From Lachnospiraceae bacterium (GTDB taxonomy: Bacteria > Bacillota > Clostridia > Lachnospirales > Lachnospiraceae): a stretch of 64,000 nucleotides of DNA. The notes under the pieces are model-generated. The model worked only from the letters and a program-made list of their open reading frames with translations, was not told the origin of the DNA and did not search any database. Location of the stretch: assembly GCA_014804485.1 (NCBI GenBank), contig JAAUZT010000011.1:71745-135744 (forward strand), given 5' to 3'. A program made the position numbers and the translations under genes. Numbering within the stretch: position 1 is the stretch's first letter; each line of letters starts with the position of its first letter. This document shows positions 55,670-63,218 of this stretch, piece after piece.

Positions 55670-57055
55670 ATGAGCAAAAGTTTTGAAGCGATTCGCGATG
55701 CCCGTATGCTGGGCATCCCAAAGATGCTGCTGCTCGGTCTGCAGCACATGTTCGCAATGTTCGGTGCGACGATCTTAGTACCGATCTTAGTCAACAGTTA
55801 TTTTAACGGAGAGGGCTTATCGATTCAGGTGACTTTATTCTTTGCCGGTATCGGTACCCTCTTTTTCCATGTCTGTTCTAAATTGAAGGTTCCCGCTTTT
55901 CTGGGCTCTTCCTTCGCCTTTCTGGGCGGGTTCGCCACAGTTGCGGAACTGAACACCGGCATCTTCGCCGACATGACTTACGGCGAGAAGCTGCCCTATG
56001 CATGCGGCGGTATCGTGATTGCCGGCCTGCTGTATCTGATTCTGGCGTTTGTAATCAAAGTTGTGGGAGTAAAAAGGGTTATGCGCTTCCTGCCGCCCGT
56101 AGTTACCGGTCCCATTATTATCTGTATCGGCTTAAGTCTTGCACCCTCCGCCGTAAACAACGCCTCCTCCAACTGGTTCCTTGCGATTATTGCGCTGGCG
56201 GTAATCATTATCTTTAACATATGGGGCAAAGGAATGTGGAAAATTATTCCAATCTTACTCGGCGTTGTGATCTCTTACGCAGTAGCGTTGATCATGAACG
56301 CGATCGGCCTTACCAATGCAGATGGCAGCGCTATCCTGGACTTTTCCGGTGTATCCGCCTCCTCCTTTGTAGGACTTCCGCCCTTCCTGCTTTGTAAATT
56401 TGATCTTACGGCAATCCTCGTCATGGCGCCCATCGCACTGGCAACCATGATGGAACATATCGGTGATATCTCCGCCATATCCGCCACAGTAGGCGAGAAT
56501 TATCTGGAAGATCCGGGTCTGCATCGCACACTGATCGGCGACGGTCTGGCTACTTCTCTCTCCGCACTGTTCGGCGGTCCCGCTAACACGACTTACGGAG
56601 AAAACACCGGCGTTCTGGAGCTGAGCCATGTATATGACCCGAAAGTCATCCGTCTGGCCGCCGTCTATGCGATCATATTAAGCTTCATTCCGAAAATGTC
56701 TGCCATCATCGGTTCGCTTCCTTCAGCTATCATCGGCGGAGTCAGCTTCATTCTATATGGTATGATCTCTGCAATCGGTGTCCGAAACGTAGTAGAAAAC
56801 AAGGTGGATTTTACTAAATCAAGAAATCTGATCATCGCTGCCGTTATTCTGGTATGCGGACTCGGATTCTCCAACGGCCTTACCTTCACCGTTGCCGGTA
56901 CGTCCATCACATTGACTTCCCTTGCCATCGCAGCGCTGGCAGGCATTATTCTGAATGCCATCCTGCCCGGCAACGACTACACCTTCGGCTCTAATCCAAG
57001 CGGTGACATCAATCGTGGTGTCAGCTTTAATCCGCAGCCTAAGAAGGAAGCATAG
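55670..57055 (+). CDS. uraA: Uracil permease (NCS2 family)
   Basis: The 461-aa membrane protein has about 12-14 helices. The N-terminal GLQHMFAMFGATILVPILV, the FLGSSFAFLGGF region and MMEHIGDISAISATVGENYL with GGPANTTYGENTGV are NCS2 (UraA-type) motifs with the substrate-binding Glu. AAGGAGA lies about 8 nt before ATG 55670. The divergent upp gene supports uracil rather than xanthine as the substrate, by inference. Confidence 0.93.
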   Translation: MSKSFEAIRDARMLGIPKMLLLGLQHMFAMFGATILVPILVNSYFNGEGLSIQVTLFFAGIGTLFFHVCSKLKVPAFLGSSFAFLGGFATVAELNTGIFADMTYGEKLPYACGGIVIAGLLYLILAFVIKVVGVKRVMRFLPPVVTGPIIICIGLSLAPSAVNNASSNWFLAIIALAVIIIFNIWGKGMWKIIPILLGVVISYAVALIMNAIGLTNADGSAILDFSGVSASSFVGLPPFLLCKFDLTAILVMAPIALATMMEHIGDISAISATVGENYLEDPGLHRTLIGDGLATSLSALFGGPANTTYGENTGVLELSHVYDPKVIRLAAVYAIILSFIPKMSAIIGSLPSAIIGGVSFILYGMISAIGVRNVVENKVDFTKSRNLIIAAVILVCGLGFSNGLTFTVAGTSITLTSLAIAALAGIILNAILPGNDYTFGSNPSGDINRGVSFNPQPKKEA

Positions 57056-57072
57056 AAAAACAAATAAGTTCA

Positions 57073-57105
57073 TTTGCGAGATTTGCTTTCCAAACTCAAA
57101 AAATG
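57073..57105. repeat. Diverged copy of the GCGAGAT...AAACTC motif
   Basis: TTTGCGAGAT (57073-57082) and CAAACTCAAAAAATG (57091-57105) match the borders of the motif at 34871-34920 without its inner hairpin. It lies 18 nt beyond the uraA stop. Confidence 0.4.
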
Positions 57106-57120
57106 TCCTCATAATGCAGT

Positions 57121-57158
57121 AAACGCCACCGATGAATCAGTGGCGTTTATCTGTATTT
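57121..57158 (+). terminator. Intrinsic terminator of uraA
   Basis: AAACGCCAC (57121-57129) pairs perfectly with GTGGCGTTT (57140-57148), followed by ATCTGTATTTTA. It is the transcription end of uraA and lies ahead of the convergent heavy-metal-associated gene. Confidence 0.8.
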
Positions 57159-57198
57159 TAATCTTATAATATTCTGATTTCACGGTAGTAAGCGTGGA

Positions 57199-57417
57199 TT
57201 AAATTGCGATCTCACAGTCCGGCTCCACTTTCTTGCAAGCCTTCAACACCTGCTTCATAACCGCTTTCTCATCTGCGCCTTCTACAAACTCTACTTTCAT
57301 TTTCTGTGTCATAAAACTTACTACAGCCTCTGCGACACCTTCTGTCTTATTCGCCGCCTCCTGCATTTTCTCCGCACAGTTAGCACAATCCACTTCGATC
57401 TTATAAGTTTTGCTCAT
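57199..57417 (-). CDS. Heavy-metal-associated (HMA) domain protein
   Basis: The 72-aa protein is a single ferredoxin-like HMA domain with the metal-binding DCANCAEKM (CxxC, residues about 10-18). It is a probable copper or zinc chaperone or a detached domain of a metal ATPase. The partner ATPase is not in the window. An ArsR-family gene lies 130 bp upstream with a two-hairpin repeat in between. The start ATG 57417 has AGGAAAGA upstream. Confidence 0.85.
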   Translation of the reverse strand: MSKTYKIEVDCANCAEKMQEAANKTEGVAEAVVSFMTQKMKVEFVEGADEKAVMKQVLKACKKVEPDCEIAI

Positions 57418-57455
57418 ATCTCTTTCCTCCGTCTCATTATTTTACGATTATTTTT

Positions 57456-57546
57456 GGAAGAATGTATGCGCCAGCAACATTCTTCCGGACGAAACTTAGA
57501 AACTCTTAGTAAGCGTTTTTTGCTTACTTAGAGTTTCTTTTCGTCC
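57456..57546. repeat. Two-hairpin repeat element between arsR and HMA genes
   Basis: Hairpin 1: GGAAGAATG (57456-57464) with CATTCTTCC (57478-57486). Hairpin 2: GGACGAAA (57487-57494) with TTTCGTCC (57539-57546) enclosing AAACTCTTAGTAAGC with GCTTACTTAGAGTTT. This is the same design as the tandem element at 14566-14846. It ends within the arsR stop codon and may act as its terminator. Confidence 0.8.
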
Positions 57547-57926
57547 TATTCTTCCACATGCTCCATTCCCATGCTGATGATTGCCCGTACATGCTCATCG
57601 TCCAGCGAATAGTAGATCGACTTGCCCTCTCTTCTGAACTTCACCAGTTTGGATGTCTTAAGGATTCGCAGCTGATGACTCACGGAAGACTGGCTCAAAT
57701 TCAACAATCCGGCAATATCATTCACGCAAAGTTCATGTTCAAACATGGAATACAGGATCTTGATCCTCGTAGAATCACCGAACACTTTAAAAAGCTCCGC
57801 CAGATCATACAGAATCTCATCATCAGGCTGCTGTTCCAGCACTCTGTTTATGATTTCTTCCCGTTCTGTCTGTGAATCATTGTCCGCCGTCTGTAACTTG
57901 CTTTTGTTTTCTTCCGCCAATGTCAT
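57546..57926 (-). CDS. ArsR/SmtB-family metal-responsive repressor
   Basis: The 126-aa protein has a winged helix (ELFKVFGDSTRIKILYSMFE, then VNDIAGLLNLSQSSVSHQLR and LVKFRREGKSIYYSLDDEH) typical of ArsR/SmtB. The ELCVNDIA segment places a Cys in the alpha-3 position used by metal sensors such as CadC. The start is uncertain: ATG 57926 has GGAGG only 2 nt before it, TTG 57920 has better spacing, and ATG 57935 lacks one. It probably represses itself and the downstream HMA gene through the operator at 57951-57974. Confidence 0.85.
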   Translation of the reverse strand: MTLAEENKSKLQTADNDSQTEREEIINRVLEQQPDDEILYDLAELFKVFGDSTRIKILYSMFEHELCVNDIAGLLNLSQSSVSHQLRILKTSKLVKFRREGKSIYYSLDDEHVRAIISMGMEHVEE

Positions 57927-57950
57927 TTCCTCCATACGGCTTATGAATTT

Positions 57951-58003
57951 ACATATGTTTATCTGTTCATATGTATAATAATATAATATGTTCTACTTGT
58001 CAA
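57951..58003 (-). promoter_or_regulatory. Promoter and ArsR-type operator
   Basis: TTGACA (57998-58003) and TATTAT (57975-57980) are 17 bp apart on the minus strand. Immediately downstream of the -10 box is the inverted repeat ACATATG (57951-57957) and CATATGT (57968-57974), the usual ArsR/SmtB operator layout with AT-rich arms. Confidence 0.75.
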
Positions 58004-58048
58004 CAAATTTATAGAATAACCTAAATTATCCGGAATAAACATAAAGAA

Positions 58049-59296
58049 CTATTTCCGGATCTGACCGTCTCCTCGTATCAGATACTTATATGTAGTCAGT
58101 TCCTTCAACCCCATAGGGCCCCTGGCATGAAGTTTCTGTGTGCTGATTCCGATCTCCGCCCCGAAGCCGAACTCGAATCCGTCCGTAAATCGGGTGGATG
58201 CATTGACATAGACACATGCGGAGTCCACACCCTGCAGAAACGTTTCGGCATGTGCCGTATTTTCCGTCAGGATCGCATCGGAGTGTCTCGTATTATACTT
58301 ATTAATATGCGCCACGGCTTCATCCACGGATGCAACTGTTTTCATGGAAATAATATAATCCAAATATTCCGTGCCGTAATCTTCCTCAGTTGCCTCCAAT
58401 GCATCGGGAATCAGTGTCATAACTTTTTGGTCTCCGCGCATCTCTACATTTTTTGCCTTCAGCGCTTCTCCCAGCGCGGGCAGAAAACGGTCGGCAATCT
58501 TCTCATGCACCAGCAGGGATTCACAGGCGTTGCACACACCGATCCGCTGTGTCTTGGCATTAACGATAATGGGAATCGCCTGTTCCAAATCTGCTTCTTC
58601 ATCCACATAGATATGGCAGTTTCCTGTTCCTGTCTCGATCACGGGTATGGTGCTGTTCTCCACCACCGCACAGATCAGTCCCGCGCCGCCTCTTGGAATC
58701 AGCACATCCACATACTGTTTTAACTGCATAAAAGCAGTAGTCACCGCCCTGTCATTATCGGTGATCAACTGTATCGCATCTGCCGGAATCTGCCTGTTAC
58801 CCAGAGTCTCCCTGATGATTTCCGTAATCGCTTCATTGGAATAGAAAGCATCTTTACCGCCTTTTAAGATCACGGCATTGCCGGTCTTAAAACATAAGCC
58901 GAAAGCGTCTGCCGTCACATTAGGCCTTGCCTCATAGATGATGCCGATCACGCCCATGGGAACTCTGACTTTACTGATATGAAGCCCGTTCGGTCTGTCA
59001 AATGTCTCCATGACCTCACCCACAGGGTCATGCAGTTCCACGATTTGCCGCAATCCTTCCGCCATGCCTTCAATACGTGCATCGGTTAGTTTCAGACGAT
59101 CTAACAGCCCTTCCGCCATGCCGCCCTGTTTTGCGATCTCATAATCTTTTTGATTAGCCGCAAGAATTCGGTCTGTTTCCTTGACTAATGCGGCGGCGAC
59201 CGCCTGTAATGCACTATTTTTTGTTTCTGTGGATAATTTCTGCAATTCATATTTTGCCGCTACGGCTTTTTGCCCTAGTGTCTCTAAATATTCCAT
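58049..59296 (-). CDS. proA: Gamma-glutamyl phosphate reductase
   Basis: ProA reduces gamma-glutamyl phosphate to glutamate semialdehyde for proline. The 415-aa protein has RVPMGVIGIIYEARPNVTAD, LIPRGGAGLICAV, the catalytic Cys in IGVCNACESLLVHE and the end motif RGPMGLKELTTYKYLIRGDG. ATG 59296 has AGAGGA 5 nt upstream; ATG 59311 with AAGGA is possible. It is separated from proB by the MazEF pair, DUF896, folate-ligase and nitroreductase genes. Confidence 0.96.
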   Translation of the reverse strand: MEYLETLGQKAVAAKYELQKLSTETKNSALQAVAAALVKETDRILAANQKDYEIAKQGGMAEGLLDRLKLTDARIEGMAEGLRQIVELHDPVGEVMETFDRPNGLHISKVRVPMGVIGIIYEARPNVTADAFGLCFKTGNAVILKGGKDAFYSNEAITEIIRETLGNRQIPADAIQLITDNDRAVTTAFMQLKQYVDVLIPRGGAGLICAVVENSTIPVIETGTGNCHIYVDEEADLEQAIPIIVNAKTQRIGVCNACESLLVHEKIADRFLPALGEALKAKNVEMRGDQKVMTLIPDALEATEEDYGTEYLDYIISMKTVASVDEAVAHINKYNTRHSDAILTENTAHAETFLQGVDSACVYVNASTRFTDGFEFGFGAEIGISTQKLHARGPMGLKELTTYKYLIRGDGQIRK

Positions 59297-59338
59297 GTGA
59301 ATCCTCTCCATTCTTTCCTTTTTCAGATTTTCTCAATC

Positions 59339-59875
59339 TTAAACTTTCTTACCAAATCCGTTAAACCATGCCCGTTCTGAGAAATCTTTCTTTATTGCAT
59401 ATTTTATTTCATCCTCTGCAACGCCTACCGGTAATAGACAAACAATTTTGTAATCCTTTGGAACACTTAATCTTTCTGCAAGTTTACCTGCGATATCGTC
59501 ATCATCGGTAATGTGCCCCTCATACCAGCAACTTTCATATCCCAATGCTTTTATCGCAAGCAACATATTTTCTATACAAGCGCTATAATCCTGAACCTGA
59601 TAACATCTATCCCTATATGCATAAATTTTTTGTGTTAAAACTAAAATAAATGCCGGCGCAGTCTGACAAATGGGCGGATTAATCAATTCTTTTAAATCTT
59701 TTAGCAAATTCTCATCATCAACCGCAATTAATGATGTTGTCTGCTTATTGCAACCGGAAGGTGCCGCAAGCCCAGTCTCCATAATAGTAATTAAATCTTC
59801 TCTTGGAACCGGAATACTCTTATATTTTCCTCTGTAACTCGTTCTGCTCTTAATTAAATTTATCATACCAATCAT
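59339..59875 (-). CDS. Nitroreductase-family flavoprotein
   Basis: The 178-aa protein has the short nitroreductase fold: SRTSYRGKYKSIPVPREDLI (FMN-binding Arg-Ser pattern), ETGLAAPSGCNKQTTSLIAV, and MLLAIKALGYESCWYEG, with VCLLPVGVAEDE near the end. Substrate and physiological role are unknown. GGAGGAG lies 4 nt before ATG 59875. It lies between proA and the folate-ligase gene with an unclear link to either. Confidence 0.88.
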   Translation of the reverse strand: MIGMINLIKSRTSYRGKYKSIPVPREDLITIMETGLAAPSGCNKQTTSLIAVDDENLLKDLKELINPPICQTAPAFILVLTQKIYAYRDRCYQVQDYSACIENMLLAIKALGYESCWYEGHITDDDDIAGKLAERLSVPKDYKIVCLLPVGVAEDEIKYAIKKDFSERAWFNGFGKKV

Positions 59876-59928
59876 ATCTCCTCCCACATCAGGAAATCAT
59901 GTTCGGAAATCATTCCTAATATATTGAC

Positions 59929-60573
59929 TTACTGCAACACTCCATCTTCTGTAATTAACATATCTGGTCTTATATCATGTTTTTCGTATGGAATCAGTGT
60001 AAGTACCTGACAACTATAAGCAAGTGCTGCCGTGGTCAAATGTAATTCTACACTCCATTTGCAACAATTTTCTTTCTCCAGACCTGTTAATCTGTCCAAA
60101 TATCTGTCATAAAATCCTTTGCCGTAACCGATTCGATGCCTTTCTTTATCAAAGACAGCACCCGGCATCCACATCATTACATGTATCTCTCCGGTATTAC
60201 TCTGCTCCGCTAGCCATTCGGGAAAAGAGACTCGCTCTACAGGCTCCGGTATCCCCCGATATCCTTCTCTCAAATCTTCCGTAGCTGTAATCTGCCAAAA
60301 TTCCATCTCATCACCAGAAACTTTCGGCGCAAACACATACTTCCCATCCGCCAGTGCCTGTTCGATTAATGTTGCCGTATCGACTTCGCTTCGGTAACTT
60401 GCGTATGTCAGAATAACCTGTGCTTCTTCATAGACTGAATGAGTCAATATACATTTTTCGATTTTGGAATTACATTTTGCTCTCTCTTCGTCAGAAATTT
60501 CATCCCGGATTTTCAAAATCTTCTTGCGGATCTCTTTTTTTTCATATTTCTCATTCTTCACTTTTCTTATCAC
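59929..60573 (-). CDS. 5-formyltetrahydrofolate cyclo-ligase
   Basis: This ATP-dependent enzyme converts 5-formyl-THF to 5,10-methenyl-THF. The 214-aa protein has KKEIRKKILKIRDEISDEER at the start and the active-site motif VFDKERHRIGYGKGFYDRYL near residue 155, with DIRPDMLITEDGVLQ at the C-terminus. The start GTG 60573 has GGGGAG 7 nt upstream, overlapping the DUF896 gene by 23 nt. A later GTG at 60561 is possible. Confidence 0.93.
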   Translation of the reverse strand: MIRKVKNEKYEKKEIRKKILKIRDEISDEERAKCNSKIEKCILTHSVYEEAQVILTYASYRSEVDTATLIEQALADGKYVFAPKVSGDEMEFWQITATEDLREGYRGIPEPVERVSFPEWLAEQSNTGEIHVMMWMPGAVFDKERHRIGYGKGFYDRYLDRLTGLEKENCCKWSVELHLTTAALAYSCQVLTLIPYEKHDIRPDMLITEDGVLQ

Positions 60574-60778
60574 CGAATTTCTCCCCAAGATCAGTAACAG
60601 AACCGTCCTTTTCCACGATAGAAATATTATTAAGCTGTCCTCTCAGATTCGCCCGCACGTTAGCGACATATGCCTGCCGTAATTGCTTCTGTTCCTCTTT
60701 TTCCTGCTCTGTCAGCCCTTCTGTCTGAGATTTGTGGTATAATTCGTTGATTCTCTTTGTCATCTGCTCTACGTTCAT
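60551..60778 (-). CDS. DUF896/UPF0291 family protein (YnzC-like)
   Basis: The 75-aa helical protein, starting MNVEQMTKRINELYHKSQTE, then GLTEQEKEEQKQLRQAYVAN with VRANLRGQL, is a typical DUF896 protein with two helices and a variable tail (DKKSEE). Its B. subtilis relatives include YnzC, of unknown function. GGAGAG precedes ATG 60778, and its end overlaps the folate-ligase start. Confidence 0.9.
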   Translation of the reverse strand: MNVEQMTKRINELYHKSQTEGLTEQEKEEQKQLRQAYVANVRANLRGQLNNISIVEKDGSVTDLGEKFGDKKSEE

Positions 60779-60853
60779 ATATTATTCTCTCCAAATTTTC
60801 TAACATACTTCTTTATTCCCATATCCTAAATGTAGAAAAATATAGGTATCTGG

Positions 60854-61159
60854 TTATATATATTCAAAAATCCCCTGGATAGCATCTATAATATTTATCA
60901 TTGCAGCATTGGAAAGTGTATCTATTTTCTTATATCCACGTACTTTCAGATCAAGCAGTGCAAGTTTTTCACATTGAACACATCCCGTCGTTTCATCTGT
61001 GGAAATCAAAATATGAAGTGGTCCTTCGATCGAATTATCAAAAATCGGACATCCGATAATTTCTCCCGTTGCATTAAAAAAATCTTTGCTGACAACCAAC
61101 ACCGGATGCTTAATTTTTTCTAATTTAATGATATCTCCCTGATGTAACTGTTCTGCCAT
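60854..61159 (-). CDS. MazF/PemK-type toxin
   Basis: The 101-aa protein is a predicted ribosome-independent endoribonuclease. It has GDIIKLEKIKHPVLVVSKD, a shortened version of the MazF start, then IIGCPIFDN and CEKLALLDLKVRGYKKIDTL, fitting the PemK/MazF barrel. Start ATG 61159 overlaps the antitoxin stop (TAATG) with AGAGG 7 nt upstream, the standard coupling of such pairs; an ATG at 61165 has poor spacing. The RNA cleavage site is unknown. Confidence 0.85.
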   Translation of the reverse strand: MAEQLHQGDIIKLEKIKHPVLVVSKDFFNATGEIIGCPIFDNSIEGPLHILISTDETTGCVQCEKLALLDLKVRGYKKIDTLSNAAMINIIDAIQGIFEYI

Positions 61160-61401
61160 TACCATGCCTCTCTTCCAACAGACTCTCCCCAATCATATTC
61201 ACCATCAAGATCAAGTTTCCCACCAAATTCTGCTGCTCTTTCTTCCAGAGTCCTATGGCGAAATGCTTTTACCAGCGTAATCACCCCGTTAGATACTGTT
61301 ACATCCAGTACCTCATTCAATTCAATTCCGGCAGTTTTTAAAATTTCTTTTGAGAGTCTGATTCCTTGACTGTTACCCCATTCTCTTACCTGTGTCTGCA
61401 T
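61159..61401 (-). CDS. MazE-type (AbrB fold) antitoxin
   Basis: The 80-aa protein, starting MQTQVREWGNSQGIRLSKEI, has the AbrB-like swapped-hairpin DNA-binding domain of MazE and a C-terminal acidic segment (GKLDLDGEYDWGESVGREAW) that would bind and block the toxin. GGAGG lies 7 nt before ATG 61401. It precedes the toxin gene, typical of MazEF, and probably autoregulates through repeats at 61426-61444. Confidence 0.9.
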   Translation of the reverse strand: MQTQVREWGNSQGIRLSKEILKTAGIELNEVLDVTVSNGVITLVKAFRHRTLEERAAEFGGKLDLDGEYDWGESVGREAW

Positions 61402-61425
61402 AGTAAAACCTCCATCAAGCCAAGT

Positions 61426-61456
61426 TAGTATATACATAGTATATCCCGATTGGCAA
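61426..61456 (-). promoter_or_regulatory. Promoter and direct repeats of mazEF
   Basis: TTGCCA (61451-61456) and TATACT (61427-61432) are 18 bp apart on the minus strand. TAGTATAT occurs twice, at 61426-61433 and 61437-61444, exactly 11 bp apart (one helical turn), overlapping the -10 box; a likely MazE binding site. Confidence 0.6.
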
Positions 61457-61525
61457 ATAAAATCCAACACCAATCTCTCGGGCTTCTCATTTTTATACCA
61501 ATCCCTGTGCACTCCCAAGAAATTT

Positions 61526-62383
61526 TTAGTCATGCATCTGCTGAACATACAGCGGCAGATCAAACCCATCATCCTTATGTGCCAGAAACAGTGTCCCGAT
61601 ATTCTGTCCTGCCAGAATCCGATGAATTACCTTAATGTCCGCACTGTTAGCGATTACCATATCCACACCCATGTTGTTGGCGATCTTCGCCGCCTGCAGC
61701 TTCGTATTCATTCCACCTGTGCCGGCGCTGCTTCCTGTGGAGCTCTTTCCCATCTCCATCAGTTCATCGGTCAGCCTCTCCACCACTTCTATATACTTCG
61801 CGTCCGGATTCGTTCTCGGATCATCCGTATAGAGTCCGTCTATATCCGACAAAAGCAACAGCATATCCGCATCGATTAGGGATGCCACAATCGCCGACAG
61901 CGTGTCGTTATCACCGATTCCCAGCTCGTAAGTCGCGATCGTGTCGTTCTCGTTGACGATAGGTACTACTCCCAGCTTAAAAAGCTCTGCAAAGGTATTG
62001 CGCGCATTAAACCGGTTCAAATTATCTATAATTGTATTCTTAGTCATCAGAATCTGCGCCGCCACTTGGTTATACTCTGCAAAAATCTTCTGATAAGTCA
62101 TCATCAGCCTTGCCTGTCCGATAGCCGCGCACGCCTGTTTGACGGTCGTGGGATTATCCTCTCCGATATTCTGCATCATGACCGCTTTCTTACCCACTGC
62201 CACAGCGCCGGATGTCACCAACACTACATCCTTACCGCGGTTTCTTAAGTCACACAGTTCTCTGACCAGTACATCCAGCTTGGTATAATCCAAATCCCCT
62301 GTCTCCTTATGCTGCAAAGATGAGGAACCGATCTTGATTACGATCCTCTGTTTAGCTTTCATCATTTCTCTGATATCTGCCAT
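61526..62383 (-). CDS. proB: Glutamate 5-kinase
   Basis: ProB phosphorylates glutamate for proline synthesis. The 285-aa protein has the amino-acid kinase fold (RIVIKIGSSSLQ, LVTSGAVAVGKKAV, NARNTFAEL, VVPIVNENDTIATYEL, GTGGMNTKLQAAKIA) and no C-terminal PUA domain, so it is the short form common in Firmicutes. GGAGAAG lies 5 nt before ATG 62383. It is the first gene of the proline/folate group. Confidence 0.95.
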   Translation of the reverse strand: MADIREMMKAKQRIVIKIGSSSLQHKETGDLDYTKLDVLVRELCDLRNRGKDVVLVTSGAVAVGKKAVMMQNIGEDNPTTVKQACAAIGQARLMMTYQKIFAEYNQVAAQILMTKNTIIDNLNRFNARNTFAELFKLGVVPIVNENDTIATYELGIGDNDTLSAIVASLIDADMLLLLSDIDGLYTDDPRTNPDAKYIEVVERLTDELMEMGKSSTGSSAGTGGMNTKLQAAKIANNMGVDMVIANSADIKVIHRILAGQNIGTLFLAHKDDGFDLPLYVQQMHD

Positions 62384-62478
62384 TGTTCTTCTCCATGTCT
62401 TATCTTTATATTATAGAAAGTTCTTTAGCGTATTCCGAATTTGCAGAGAAAATCCTGCATATTTTAATACTTATCCCC

Positions 62479-63180
62479 TCATCTGCACTTCCGGATAATC
62501 AGATGGTGGAAAAAAGCAATGTCCTGATATTCTTTCATGTCAGATACCCGCAGTTCCACATCCATCATCTTTCGCTGCCACTGTTGGTCTTCCTGTATCT
62601 CCTGATTCTGCTGTAGATCCCAAAAAGTTCTGATCCCCATTGTCTTTGTAATCTCAAAGTCCGCGCACCAGTCGGAAATATCGCTGTCGTTATAATAATG
62701 AATCTCTCCGAATTCGGAAGTCATACCGTCATTGCCGTCTAACAGGCTGTTCGCATGATCGAAATCATTAAGCAGCACCACCATCTGCATGACACGCCCT
62801 GCCCGATTGTGTTTTACAAGCGACAGATAACCGTCAGGCTTCAACACTCGCGCAAACTGACGCATAATCTCGTCCCGGTCCGCCGCATACTCCAGCACAT
62901 TGTGACAGAGAATCACATCAAATACTTCGGACGGCAGTGTTTTAAGCACCTCCGTACTGCCGCAGAATTGCTTATACTGATATTCCTGTCTGCGATCCTC
63001 GACTCTTTGAGCGGAAATTTCCACTGCCGTCACATCATTTTTCTGCGCGTAATAATTCGCCGTAATTCCAAGACCGCTCCCGAAATCCAGAATTTTTTTA
63101 CCCTCTATGTCACCTAACTGCGTCCAGATAATCTTCTTTAACAACATTTCCCATGTTCTGACCCCGCTCCAGTCCGTCAT
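62479..63180 (-). CDS. Class I SAM-dependent methyltransferase
   Basis: The 233-aa protein has motif I ILDFGSGLGITANYYA with Asp and Gly residues for SAM, then DVILCHNVLEYAADRDEIMR and RVLKPDGYLSLVKHNRAGRV, typical of the UbiE/CmoM-like group. Substrate unknown. GGGAGG precedes ATG 63180. It lies 38 nt downstream of the FAD-dehydrogenase gene and may be cotranscribed with it. Confidence 0.9.
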   Translation of the reverse strand: MTDWSGVRTWEMLLKKIIWTQLGDIEGKKILDFGSGLGITANYYAQKNDVTAVEISAQRVEDRRQEYQYKQFCGSTEVLKTLPSEVFDVILCHNVLEYAADRDEIMRQFARVLKPDGYLSLVKHNRAGRVMQMVVLLNDFDHANSLLDGNDGMTSEFGEIHYYNDSDISDWCADFEITKTMGIRTFWDLQQNQEIQEDQQWQRKMMDVELRVSDMKEYQDIAFFHHLIIRKCR

Positions 63181-63218
63181 GCTTCTACCTCCCGTGTTCC
63201 ATAATATACACGACGTTT

